Shown: one piece after another, positions 21,295 through 32,827 of the stretch | Layout of the letters: every line of letters starts with the position of its first letter | Numbering within the stretch: position 1 is the first letter of the stretch | Source of the DNA: Moniliella sp. 'wahieum' | Taxonomy: Eukaryota > Basidiomycota > Moniliellomycetes > Moniliellales > Moniliellaceae | Length of the DNA stretch: 64,000 bases | NCBI GenBank assembly: GCA_003971905.1 | Contig: RSEE01000136.1 | Span: 79,501-143,500, forward strand | Direction: 5' to 3' | Position numbers and translations under genes: made by a program | Notes under the pieces: generated by a model | What the model was told of the DNA's origin: nothing | Databases searched by the model: none | Seen by the model: the letters and a program-made list of their open reading frames with translations, nothing else

Positions 21295-23257
21295 TCAAGG
21301 GCGGTGCTGCCGCACCGAGGCGGCGCGTAAGACTTGACAGTATTTGCCCGACGGTAGCCATTCTAGGTAAAACGCTCGGTCTTGGGGCGAGAGACGGCTG
21401 ACGTCTTGGGACAGATCGGCAATCAAGGAATGAGCCTGGGCTGGGGATACAGACAAAGAGGCAAGATGGTGAACAAACTTGCTTACCATTGCGCGTTCTT
21501 TACGGTCCGTAGGCGCCGTACAGTGGTCCAGACGGTCGGTAATCGTGACCTGCACTCCACGACGGTCGGAGCGCACCTTGGCTGCGATCCGGGTACGACA
21601 GACACAGCGAGCGGACTTGGCGTTACGATGGCCTTTTCGTTGGTCAGGAGAGGAATCCGAAGCGGGTTGTTCCCCTGTGGTTGTCGGGGCTACAATCGGG
21701 CAGATTCGCGCGAACGACAACAGGTGAGACAGGACGAGTACTCAATATGCTCCTCCTGCTTCCCCGCTTGACCACCGTGCGTTCCCAAATTCGATCCGTC
21801 TTGAACGGTCCGGCTGAAACCAGCTCATCTTTGAGCTCGTCCCAGTCGGCCACGTCAGTCAGGAGAAAAGAAAGTTTACGCGCGGAACGAGAAGTGCAAC
21901 GTTTGGGATCGCTTTGGCTTTGGGCGGCGGACTGTTGACCAGACGAAAGGGGGACGGCCTTATCAACCAACTGGGCCACCAGTTCCTTGGTCCAGCCTAC
22001 CCTCACAGAGGGAATAGGGGCCAAAAGCACGGTGCGTCCAGTTGAATGGGCAGACTCCTTCCCCAAGGATCCAGATGAGTGGGTACCCTGCCGGATAACG
22101 GGGGACGCCGTCCCGCTCTGCTCCACCTCAACCTCAACCTCAATCGAAGCTGACAGTCCAGATGAGGCAACGCGCAAGTCGTAATCCTTCCCTTTGTGTA
22201 GAAGCGGGAGCTTATCGCTGATCCACAGCTGTTTTACAGGACGATGCATCTGTCAGCGCGTTCCAATCGGGGCGAGAAGGTGAATGGGGTACATACGTCA
22301 CTGTTGTGCTGCGTACTAGTGCCAGGTACGTAGATCTTGCTACTTCCTGAGGATTGAGCAAGGGCAGAGGAACTGGTAAAGTCGGCTGCAACAGGCAACC
22401 CCCCAGCAGTTGTAGCGGTGGGCGTAGGAGGCAACCCTGCCCCTGTTCCCATCAGACGCGCCACTCCCACACCCGCGACGGAGGGGGGAGGCATGCCCGA
22501 CACTCCCAAGCCCATGGTGACCGTGGTGGGAGAGACAGAGGACGAGGAAGAGCCTACACTGCCGGACCGGAGTGGTTGAGGGTAAGGGCGAGAAGCGCTC
22601 CGATGCTGCCGAACTGGATGGGTTGACTCTTTCCCCGTGGAATGGGAGGCAGGGTTAGGATGGAGAACGAGGTGACGGTATGTGGCAGCAGAGACCAGGG
22701 GTGGGGTGGGCTGTTGGCAGCTTTGGGAAAAGCAGGGGCATCCGGGAGGTGAAACCTGTGAGGCTGAGCCCGAGTGGTGCAGACGAAGAAGGCTGGTGCG
22801 TAAAAAGCTGTGGTGGGGCGACAGCACCGCAAGTTGTCAAGGATGGGTCCACGATCCCGGGGCCTGGCTGCGATTGGTGGGGCGGGGTGAACGAGGTTCC
22901 AGTCAAGGGCGGGGACACAGGCCATGGAGTGAGTGTGAAGGTGAGAGGGCGAGAGGGAAGAAGGAGCTGAGACCAGCGGGGCCGGCCCACTGGGAATATT
23001 GGCTAGGGGAGGGGGATGGATGGACAATGGCTGAGTCCGGAAAAGGGGGGACCCGATGATAAAGGCGATGCGCTGGTCATGGGAGGGGCGGCAGTGACGG
23101 CGGTGGGTGGGTGGGCAAGCTCGGCTATGAAAGGCGCAGCTGTCGGCGCCAGAGAGAGGGCAGCGCTCGTGGCGGCCGCGTCGTTCGAGGACCAGAGCAA
23201 ATCAGTGTCAGTGCGTGGCACGAACGGAAGGAGAGGACCATGACGCAGAGCCGTCAA
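21295..23257 (-). CDS. Unrecognised low-complexity protein
   Basis: Several overlapping minus-strand frames have protein-like composition and probably form one gene, but I do not recognise the family. The N-terminal part (about 23257-22300) is rich in Ala, Pro, Ser and Thr. The middle (about 22240-21800) reads QLWISDKLPLLHKGKDYDLR, then LLTDVADWDELKDELVSAGPF. The C-terminal part (about 21640-21300) reads GVQVTITDRLDH, FVHHLASLSVSPAQAHSLIA and DRAFYLEWLPSGKY. These stretches have a balanced charged/hydrophobic mix unlike random frames in GC-rich DNA. The start is uncertain: coding may extend to about 23890, where a Cys/His-containing stretch CSLCRQPIVTVDDL lies on the same strand. Frame breaks or introns occur near 22250 and 21700. 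Confidence 0.4.
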
Positions 23258-24657
23258 TCGTCCAGCGAATGGAAAGGCACGAGAGAGGCGATAAGAGGGA
23301 AGGCAGGATGGGAACGGGGCGGGGTGCAGGCAAGGAGGGGGATGGGGATGGGGATGGCGATGGCGATGGCGAGCTAGCAGCTAGCGGCAACTTTGAGCGT
23401 CGAGCGAGTGTTGCGATGAGCGTGGTGACGGGATGGGGGATGGCAGTGGGTGTGGAGGGAGGGGGGGTACGGGCCAGCCGTAGGTGCACCAGCCAGGAGA
23501 AGGTGGTAGGGAGCGAGAGGGGAAAGCAGGCAAGGGAGAGGGGTGGGAGGGTATATGGACAGAGTGATGGTGGTGGACACGAACATTCATTGTGACATGG
23601 CCGGCTACAAAGGCTGTGAAGAAGGCCGGCGGAAGTGACGTTGGCATATGAGGGAAGTCGAGACGGAGAGCGAAGCCTGGCCAAGCCTACGATGCAGGGC
23701 GTGCCGCTTCGGCTGATTCAGTGGGTGGCGAATGGCTGCGCCTATGCCACTCGTCACTTGCAATGTGAGAGAGTGTGTGTAAGTCATCCACAGTCACAAT
23801 AGGCTGGCGGCACAGAGAGCAATAATGGAGTGGCGGCGCCAAGGTACGACGGCCATGGCGCCGGCTTGAGCGCAAATAGCGCCTAAGCGGTGGAACAGGA
23901 TGTGGCAGCCGCACGAGTAAGCTCCGTGCTGGGTGCTGAGGCTCAGCGCTGGGTGGCTCAGCCTCAACGCAACGCGCCCCGCTGCTCTCAGCGCGTGACT
24001 GGGGAGCGCGCCCGGGATCAGATCTCAGATCTCACAAGCCAGCAAGACAGCCGAGGCTCAGCCAAGCGCTCCGCGAGTGCCCAACCAACCCCACCCACCC
24101 CACCCAACCCAACCCGATTTACACCAGACGCACGCAAAGACAATTCAACGCAACACCACCACACCCAACGGGTTGCACATCTATGCTCTCTGCACATACA
24201 GCCAACCAGCGTACCTCCCCACCTACGGCCCCTCTTGCTCGCGCCCTGTCAGCCCAGTGCCGAGAGCGAGGGGGGCAGAGCGGCGATGCGCCCGGCCACA
24301 CGAAGGATACAAGGCCAGCAGACGAGGGGACGTTTTCGACGTGCAAATCCATGCCCCCCCACCGCACCAGCTGAGTGCCGTGTGCCTGGCACCCCCCCAC
24401 GCGTGCAGTGCCCTCCTGTGCCGCGGCCCGTGCCCACCGTACCAGGGCCCAATGTGGAGCAGCGCCGATCCGGCCTGGCCAACGCTATGTTCCGCACGGC
24501 AGACAGCGCTACTGCCGCGCAGCTTGTGCAGCGCTGGACTGGGTGCCACCGGTGACCGCCACGCTGTCACGCCTCCCGCGCCACAACGCACGCGGAATCT
24601 GTAACACTCGCCGTTGGAGCGCGTACTTATGCACCCTCTTGTACTGCCCCGGTCGCA

Positions 24658-24727
24658 GAGCTCAGAGCTTAGAGCGTAGAGCGTACACCGTAGAGCTCAG
24701 ATCGCCCAGCGCTAAGCGCTAATTGCG
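24658..24727. repeat. 7-nt period array, ten units with drift
   Basis: Units in strict 7-nt register: GAGCTCA, GAGCTTA, GAGCGTA, GAGCGTA, CACCGTA, GAGCTCA, GATCGCC, CAGCGCT, AAGCGCT, AATTGCG. Neighbouring units mostly differ by one to three bases. Confidence 0.85.
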
Positions 24728-24788
24728 CGAATTATCAATTAGCTCAGACCTCCTCAGACCTGCACCCGCGCGCAATCCACACGATCGG

Positions 24789-24830
24789 CATCATCCATCA
24801 TGCATCATCCATCATCCATCAGCCATCCTC
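24789..24830. repeat. 7-nt period array, CATCATC type
   Basis: Six units in register: CATCATC, CATCATG, CATCATC, CATCATC, CATCAGC, CATCCTC. Confidence 0.9.
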
Positions 24831-26090
24831 CACTTGCACAATCTTAATCATCAATCAGGCGTCCGCGTCACCGGTCACCACCCCGACGACCTGGGTTCCC
24901 ATACCAATGCTCCTGTTCGCGCCACCTCCAACGACGTCCACCCTGATCAGGCTGAGCTGAGGCTCAGCGCTGAGGCAGGTAGTGTGGAGGCAAACATATT
25001 GGTTCCGCACGTTCAACACGTTCAACCCATACACCTGTCCTGGTGGATCCTATCTGCCCCTGGCCGTCTATTTGGGGTACTCCGAATTGCTCTGCCGAAG
25101 GTTTTTTGGGTTTGTGCGTGGAGGTCCCGGTCCGTTACGCTGTCCCCGTCTCGCGTCATGTTATGCATCCTGTCTTGGACGGCCATAAGTGCAAAAGGGT
25201 CGGGCGATGCAAGTGAGATCTGAGAGCCAAGTACCTAGTACGAAAGGAAGCCAAGGATGCACTGGTCGAGGGAGGGAGAAAGGATCGGCGAAAAGCAGTG
25301 AGCTAGTGAGCTAGTGAGACCTGAGATTAAGATCAGAGAAGATGTACCTGATTAGCTAATAGGGCCGTGACAGCAAGCAGGACAAAGGAATTGGGGCCTG
25401 CTGTGTTGTGGCGACGTCCTGGTCCACTCGGCTACGAAGACCGCCATGGATGATGTGGCGTTTAGACAGTAGCGTAGACGATCGATTCGGGGCGAGAGAC
25501 AGACGTTGGTGGTACGAAGCAAGACGCGAGGGCTATAGGAGAAGGCTACTAGTCATTGGCTTAGGCACGCGCGCATCAGCAATCTTCGGAGCCCGCGGAG
25601 ACTCGGGGCTTGTGAGGCCGGAAGTGCACCAGGATCGGTGAAGCGAGTCACCGTCACAACAGTGTGGCCTGGTGTAGCCTGCCGTCGCACCCCGCCAATT
25701 TGCATCCCAGTCCAAAGCGCGAGCGACCCATGTCGGCCAGGGAAGAATGGAGCGGAACCGCAGCGTGGGTTTGAATGTGGCAGCAAACCGGGGTGGCAAC
25801 AAGTACGCATCTCCTCGCTCCGTCCGCGCCCAACGGAAAGCGACTACGGGCGACTATGTCCGAAGACTACCCAGTCCTATACCAGACCCTTCCCAGCCCC
25901 ACTCGCCGCCCGTTGCTTCCCTTCGCTGGTCTGTCTGTCTGTCCGGATGTACCATTCGAAGTCCCAATAAGGTTAGGGCTTGGCGCTGACTTGGATGTAA
26001 AGTCCGACAGACGCACAGCACTGCCATTGGCGGGACGCGGCGGCTGTTCTGGTCCTTGTCGGCCACATGTGTCATCCTTGTCACATGCCT

Positions 26091-26100
26091 GTCACGTGAC
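26091..26100. promoter_or_regulatory. Perfect palindrome around CACGTG (E-box, Cbf1-type)
   Basis: GTCACGTGAC is a 10-bp perfect palindrome containing TCACGTGA, the site bound by Cbf1/USF-type bHLH factors in fungi. It lies 1.4 kb from the nearest recognised start, so function is unproven. Confidence 0.35.
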
Positions 26101-26409
26101 ACTGTATTTGGCCGGTGGGGAAGCGTGAGTACGTGTGACGTGTGAGACTCACTCACTCGGTTCTGAGTGCCAGTGGGGGAGGGGAGCGGAGCAGAGGGGG
26201 CGCGCGGCCGGGTGTTGATGGCATCGTTACTGCCCAGCTGCCGGCGCCACCGTTTCTCAAACGCCACTCTCTGCGCGCCCCTCCACTTGGCAGTACCGAG
26301 GACCAGACGACGGCGATTCAGAGGTGCTTTTGCTGAAGGGTGTGGATGTTAAGGGCCCAACAGCCAGCGGTCTGCATGCCCAGGAATGCCCTCCCCATCG
26401 CAGCCACCA

Positions 26410-26470
26410 CTTCAAGCTTTAAGCTTCAAGTTCAAGCTTCAAGCTTCAAGTTGAAGCTTCAACCTTCCAG
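26410..26470. repeat. 7-nt period array, CTTCAAG type
   Basis: CTTCAAG, CTTTAAG, CTTCAAG, (6-nt TTCAAG), CTTCAAG, CTTCAAG, (6-nt TTGAAG), CTTCAAC, CTTCCAG. Units contain the AAGCTT palindrome across junctions. Confidence 0.9.
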
Positions 26471-27514
26471 TTCAATCGTTTCCAGTGTCGCATACTAACT
26501 TCAAACCTCAAGTTTCAAGCTCTTCAAGCTGTTTATACGAATTCGGTGTTCTGACAAGCCTCAGTTCCTCCTCCACAGTCGCTTCAAACCCCCGATTGGT
26601 TTCCATTGAATTGGAGGATCAGACCGATCAGGGCAGCAGCTGGCACGAGGCACAGGCTGCCAGCCAAAGCGAGGCCAGATGCGCGCCCAGCGCCAGCACC
26701 CAGCGCCTAGGAACCACTGCTAGGAACTGTACCTACTTGCGCTTGGTGGGCGTTTTGAACGCTGGCGCTGACCCTCATGTGTTGGCTGCTGGGTTGGAGA
26801 TGTCAATAAAAGCCCCAGGCTGTGCATGATGCATGACCTGCATGATGGTTCGATGTTTGCTGATGGGTGCTAAGCTAATGCATAATGCGTAATGGATGAT
26901 GGCGTTGATGGCTTGGGAGTGGTTGGTGGGCAGGCCCGACGCGTGTTGTACGTAGTGCTTGGTGGCACCAAGTGGCTGAAGCGTCGAGTGGAGCAAAGAA
27001 GAGGAGTAGGCGGTGCTGTGTGGATGCGAGAAGCGCAAGGCAGCAGGCACCCAGCGGAATGGGCGCGCGGCGGAATGGCGTGGGAGCGAGCGAGTGGCGC
27101 GCAGAGATAGACGGGGCGGCGCTCGATAAGCACCGCCCCAGTGCGACGCACCCGTGTGGCGTGGCGTCGCCCCCAAGCACAAGAACAAAGCACAAAGCAC
27201 ACCAGCACAGGCCGTGCTCAGCGCCACATCACCCATGCATCACCCTCCATCCCGTGCATCCTAGGTTGTGCGGACGCCTCAGTGTCGCAGATACCCTCCC
27301 ACGCGGGCAGTCGTGCGCTCGGTCGCCAGACGCTCCGCACCAGCCAGTGTGCGCCCCATGCATCCTGAGGCGTCTGGCGGTGTGAATCAGTCGCTACTCC
27401 GCCCGAGGGCTGGCAGGACAGGCAACACAAGCCCGCGTCGTTTCCATCTCCTCGCCGACGGGCTCGTCGGCCGCGACCATCCTCTTCTCCATCATCCTCC
27501 GCACCCACCTCCCC

Positions 27515-28037
27515 ATGGCCTCTTGGCCAGGCCAGCACCAGCCGCAGCCGAAGCGCAAGCACTACACCAACACCAGCACCAGCGCCCCCCCCGCCCCTAG
27601 TGGACCAGCCACTCCTGAGCCAGGGAACGCGCGGGTGTGCGCTGGCTGCCACCGCCAGTGGCCGAGGGCGAGCGCGAGTTGATTTCGTTTGCGAATGCGC
27701 TGTGGCATGGCGAGTGTCTCAAGTGTGGGCGGTGTGCTGCCTCGCTCGCCCACGCGGGCGACGAGGCGCTGGTCTTGAGCAACGGCCAGCCACTCTGTGC
27801 GGGCTGTGTGTGTGCGTGCCAAATCTGTCACCAGGCCATCACCGACGAGGAGGCATCATGGCCGGCAACGATTCCTACCACGCCGCCTGCTTTGTCTGCC
27901 GCTCATGCCATCAGCCCATCACCGCCCTGGTTTTTGCCAAAGCGTCCAGTGGCATCTACTGTATGCCTTGCCACGAAGAGCGCGTAGCCAATCACAATCG
28001 CCAACGCGCTGCGCGCAAGCGTCAGCAGCAGCAGCAA

Positions 28038-28069
<32 letters not shown>

Positions 28070-30852
28070 GCAACAACAACAAAATCGCCGGCCACACCAG
28101 CAGCAGCAGCAGCAGCCTCAGCCGCCAGCCCCGCGGCAGGAGAGCGGCGCAGGTCGAGCAACGATGCAATCTCCGAACCGATGATGGGGCAGCAGCCCAT
28201 ACGCTCAACTGGATCGGATACCTCCCCTCTGATGCCGCATCTTTCCCCGCGGCCACCCATCATTACACACCCTCTTTTGAAACCAACCCGGGTCCCTACC
28301 GCCACGCCGAGAGGAGCGACAACCCTCCATTGGTTCGAGCTCCTCTCTCGTGTCCAAGTCCCGCCGCCCGTCCCAGCCGGCGTCCAACCCTGCTCCCATA
28401 CCTCCATCTGCCTCCCCTCCCCTGACCCCCTCCATTCCGTGAGACGAGATCCACGTTCTTCTCCCTCCTTTCTCCAGGAGCTGGATGCCGGCGAGACCCC
28501 GCTCGCCAGCCGGGCGCGTCTTGACCGGTCGAGGATCCGGCATCGATCCATGTCCAGCACCGATGACCTTTCTCGGCCTTCGACTTCGACCCAGACGCGC
28601 ACGGCCCGGCCTCGGGTCAAGAAAGTCCGTTTACCGGCTGGCTATTCCCTCGACTCGGGATCGCCTACCAGCGCGCTATTTGACCCGTCCGTGTCAGACA
28701 AGGAAAGTACCACCACCTCTATCTCCTCTGCCCCGCCGGCTGCACTTTCCTCTACAACGAATCTCAGCTTGGGGGGAAATCTAAACTGGACAAGGGTACT
28801 TCTTCGTTCCCACTCGCCTCCAGTGAACCCAAGTCAGCTCCCGCGCGTACCCGGACACAACATCGTCCGACATGGACGAAGGATCCTCGACTTAGAGCCG
28901 AACCTGCGTTTCTCTCTGGACAGGACCCCCGATCGGTCTTGCGCTCCGTACTGGCTTCTTCGGAGGGGGGGCTCGTTTCTCTCTCTGCAGAGATGGCCAC
29001 GCGGCTGCTGCACTGCTCCCCTCGCACTCGGGACGGGAGCGGCGGGTTCCGTGTCGATGGAGGAAGAGGTCGTGTCGCTGCGTGCCGAGGTACAGCGGTT
29101 GAAGTACCAGCGTCCAAAGAGCACATTCAAGAGAAACGTCATCGCGACTGGTACCGCACGTACGAATCCAATGCCCATGCCCAGCTGCGCGAGTTGGAAA
29201 AACGGTTGGCTCGACTGAAGAGTTCTGCGAGCTCAAGGCGTCCGAGCTGGCAGAGTAATGGCACGAGAGGAAAAGGGAAAAGCCCAGGGGCACGACCCCG
29301 CCCCTCCTCCGGTCGAACTGGAACGCAACTTGTCTCGTCGACTCGAACGTGTCTCCTCCAGCTTCCGCACCGAACTCGATTCGCTTTTAGAGCAGCGTGA
29401 TGCGATGTTAATTGAGGTGGAGGAGCTGGTTCAGAGCAAGGCATCTCTCCAAAAGGAAGGAGGAATTGTCCTTGTCCATTTCTGCTTTGCACAAAGAGAG
29501 GGAAGGGGAGCAGCATGCACTGGAACAGGCCAAGCTCGCCTGGCAACGCATGCGGTCCCTCCCTGACCCACCTGGAGAAGCACCTTCACCATCTTTGCCA
29601 TCTCCAGCCCCTTCTCCTGATCCGTCCCTGCATGAAGGAGGCAAGATGTTCCGTTGGATGCGAGGCACGGGCACCGGGCCAGCACCCTCGTTTTCCCTCC
29701 ACCCCAGCGCCGGCCATGTCGCATTCTCCCCGGGCCTCTCCCTTTCTTCAGCACGAGGTTAGGGATGCACCGCCTCAACCGGTCTTCCACCTCTCTCTCA
29801 ATTGGAGGGGGACTCTATTCGCAAGTGGGCGGATCGACTCCCAACCTATTTGCTTCGCATCCCAATGAGTCTGGTGGGGACTGTCCTTGGTGCCCACCCG
29901 GTCCCATGAGCGCAGTGGGTCCACGTCTGGCTTCCCCGTTCCATCCAAGGGAGGCCATGATCTGCACTCTTTTATCGCGGTCCGTCCCACCCGGTGTATG
30001 GTGTGCCAGCGAAGCATGTGGGGCCAGACGGAGGTACGATGCGCGTGGTGCAATGGCGCGATGCACCAGCGGTGTATGGAGGGCCAGGTTCCTTTTTGCC
30101 AAGTGGGCGAACGGGACGAGAGTTTACCCGCCATTCCTGCCCCTCCCTCGGCCTTGGTCGAAGACGGTGAACGCGGAGGAGCGCAGCAAGATTCTCCTGG
30201 GTTTGCTGTTCGATTGGCACCGACTTGTCCGTCCAAGCTGCGCTGGAGGGCGGCCTGGTCCCCCACATCCTGTCCAAATGCATCGAGGCAATCGAGGCCA
30301 CCGCGCTGCGTTCCGAGGGCATCTATCGCCAGACGGGCGGGTCGGGACAGGTGACGCTCATCACCTCCCTGTTTGAGCAAGGGTGCGAATTTGATCTGCT
30401 TGACTCGTCTCGGTTCAACGATCCCGATGCGATTGGGTCGGTGCTCAAGAACTATTTACGTGCTTTGCCCGTGGCTTATCCCCCCCCCACCCACGCCCAC
30501 CTGGTTTCTCTCCTCGAAGTTAGCCAACCGGACCTGGAGGAGGTGAGGGAGGCGGTTCGAACCCTTCCACCTGCCCACAAGGCTTCGGCTGCGCTTCTGG
30601 TGCGCCATCTCAACAATCCACCAAGCCAGGAAGGTCATCTGATGAATGCACGAAACTTGGGGACCGTGTTCGGACCCACCCTCTTCCGATCGCTCACTGC
30701 CGCCAAGAATTTGCGCAGATGGGACCCAATGCCCGGCTGGTTGAGTGTACGTTGTCTATCCTGTTGTCTCCTTCCTTTCGTTCCACTTACTCACGCACCT
30801 TTTGTGGCCAGTCCTCATTCTTCATCCGGATGTGTTTGACGATGATGTGTGA
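27515..30852 (+). CDS. LIM-LIM-C1-RhoGAP protein (Rga-type Rho/Cdc42 GTPase activator)
   Basis: Turns off Rho-family GTPases at sites of polarised growth. Order seen: a short basic leader; LIM1 (about 27636-27815) with CAGCHRP, ALWHGECLKCGRC and LCAGC; LIM2 (about 27818-27985) with CQICHQAI, SYHAACFVCRSCHQP and CMPCHEE; a poly-Gln run (about 28022-28085); a long Ser/Pro-rich linker; a heptad-like coiled coil (about 29055-29560); a C1 zinc finger (about 29960-30105), HDLHSFIAVRPTRCMVCQ...CAWCNGAMHQRCM; and the RhoGAP domain (about 30225-30850) with the arginine finger in SEGIYRQTGG and KNYLRALP. The last intron (30747-30811, GTACGT...CAG) joins LVE to FLILHPDVFDDDV, stop 30852. Single bases are missing at about 27656, 27854 and 30716; restoring frame there gives unbroken LIM and GAP domains. 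Confidence 0.92.
28020..28110 (+). repeat. CAG/CAA trinucleotide repeat encoding poly-Gln
   Basis: Mixed CAG and CAA codons encode about 20 Gln after the second LIM domain, with a second shorter Gln run at about 28098. Codon mixing should make it fairly stable. Confidence 0.9.
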
Positions 30853-30882
30853 CGTATGACGTGTGACGTGTGAAATGTGAAG
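30848..30882. repeat. 7-nt period array across the RhoGAP stop codon
   Basis: TGTGACG, TATGACG, TGTGACG, TGTGAAA, TGTGAAG in register. The first unit contains the gene's TGA stop (30850-30852). Confidence 0.85.
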
Positions 30883-32827
30883 CCTCTTGCGTCAGAGGCC
30901 AAGATATACCCTCGTACTCTTGATATTCCCCTATCTCGCTGATCCGTCCTTTCTCTCTCTATCTCGCTCCTTTTTGCACCTTGCCGGGTTTCCCTACTCC
31001 TCTTGCTTTTTGTTGCCGAGAAATTTGCTCTTCTCGCTTAGATTCCCCTCTGCTGGCACAGAACTCTCATTTGCTTCCTTTTGCCACCATATTCGTCGTA
31101 GCAGTAATGGGACGGACACCTCAGAAATCAATAATGTGTGTAGGACACCACCTTCGTTCCACACTACATCGACCTTCTGTCCGTCGGTATCTGCATGATC
31201 CACGTCCCCCGACCGCCGGTTGGGGGTTTAGTACTAGTCTCGCAGCCGGCAATACATTTGCACGGTTCTTGCATGCGAGCCGCATTGCGAGTACGGGTGA
31301 TTAGCATCCCTGAGTGTGCGATATACGGTTGTGGCCAGCAGCAGGGTTACTCAATTGGACTGGCACTAGCCTGTGAAAGGCTGGTTCGGCGTCCTCGGAG
31401 CAAGGGCATGACTTCGGTGGGCCTTCGAAGGCGTTTGACAATTGCGGTCTATTCCCTCGCCCGGCTCCAGAGAGCAGAAGGCCTGCTCGGCAGTACATTG
31501 ACTAGCAGCTCGGCTCAAGGCAAGTGGCGCTCTCAGTGCGAAGCACCAGAGAGCAGGCCTGCTCGGTAGACATTGACTAACTAAGGGTGAGCACAAGAGA
31601 CTCTCTGGGGAAGCACCAGGGCAGGCTGGCTCGGCTAGAGGCACAGGCACGAAAGGGCATTTGTACATGTCACGAGGCACTTAGGGCCTGGTTCCTACTG
31701 TATGCAAAAGCAGCCGTGTCTAAGGCTTGTTGCTATAGCTGTGGTTCTTGTCGGCCATCCTGTCCCTGCTCCCCGACTTTCCATTCCCTCTCGCCCTTCC
31801 AGCTTCTACTACCCTTACTACTTACATCTTTACACCTCACGTCGCGGTTACTCTCCAAAGTCCCTTTTTTGCTTTCATGACGACTCTTTCCGATTCCACC
31901 TATGGCGCCGATTGGCCGTCCAAGGGTTTGTACCCATAAAACTACAGGGGGGGTCCCACTTTAGGACTCCCCCCATGACACCTTGCATTCATTCCTGGGT
32001 TCTGTTGTGTCCGGGTCCCACCTAATACGTCTGTACTACTCACCCCTTCTGTTGCATGTCCACATTCAAGAAAAAGGTCCTCTCATACTATTCGGGACTC
32101 TGTCGCAGTCATCCGCTGTATCATCTCTCTCCATTTCGGGAGTATCCGTACGACGCATCATCTGATGCCGGTCGTGCGGCCCAAGTCCGCAAAAGTGGGC
32201 GGTTGGATCGAGTCAAAAGCACAGGCTCTTGTAGAGAGTCTTTTCAATGGGAGTATTTCGACCATAATCTTCATATTCAACCACCGCATATATACGCTCC
32301 TGGTACCTTGTAGGGGCCCATCCCATCTTGCCGCCAAACTGATGTACCCTCTTCCACGTGCACTCCTTATCGTCCGTCGTCTGGCTTGAGTACGGAGTGC
32401 ATAAAAACTATACTCAACGAGGAACTATCAGCGACCACATTCAGTTTAGTAGTAGTCTGCTCCGACCTACACTCGCCGTCAACCACCGCACCGTCGTCGG
32501 ATCCCATCGGGCAAACGATCAGGTCCTCGTCGCCGTGTGTTCGTAGTTTCGCCACCACCAACACAAACGAAAGCAACATATGCATATATATCCCTCAACT
32601 TTTTCATACGATCGACAGGAGGGCGGAAGAAGAGAATAAGAGAGAAACGCGGCCGGTGATGGGAGTAGGGTTCAACGTTTTACCATTCACCGTCCAATAT
32701 TAGTACCCCTTGAATGTGATGGAACAAGCTGCGGGAGCAAACACTCGAGATGAGGAGGGGAAGGGGGAAGGGGGGGTTAGGGGGACACAAGCCTACGTCC
32801 ATATGGAATCAATATGCGTTCACACGT
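30853..32827. other. Convergent spacer with degenerate repeat material
   Basis: No gene recognised. It contains a diverged direct repeat at 31466-31577 and a pyrimidine-rich stretch at about 31760-31990 that loosely resembles 250-700. Short frames at about 32056-32390 look protein-like but match nothing I know. It may contain a decayed mobile element, but no terminal repeats, integrase or transposase motif is visible. Confidence 0.45.
31466..31577. repeat. Diverged direct repeat (33-39 nt, two copies)
   Basis: Copies at 31466-31504 and 31545-31577 share CCAGAGAGCAG, GCCTGCTCGG and ACATTGACTA. A weaker third partial copy is at about 31607-31640. Confidence 0.75.

Larger units (their letters stand above)
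23258..27514. other. Gene-poor region, 4.2 kb, rich in 7-nt arrays
   Basis: Apart from the possible upstream end of the unknown gene (to about 23890), no gene is recognised. The region has the longest heptamer arrays of the window (24658-24727, 24789-24830, 26410-26470), AGTGAGCT octamers at about 25300-25320, GGATGG/GCGATG hexamers at about 23340-23370 and a CACGTG palindrome at 26091. AT content rises locally around 24720-24745. Confidence 0.5.
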
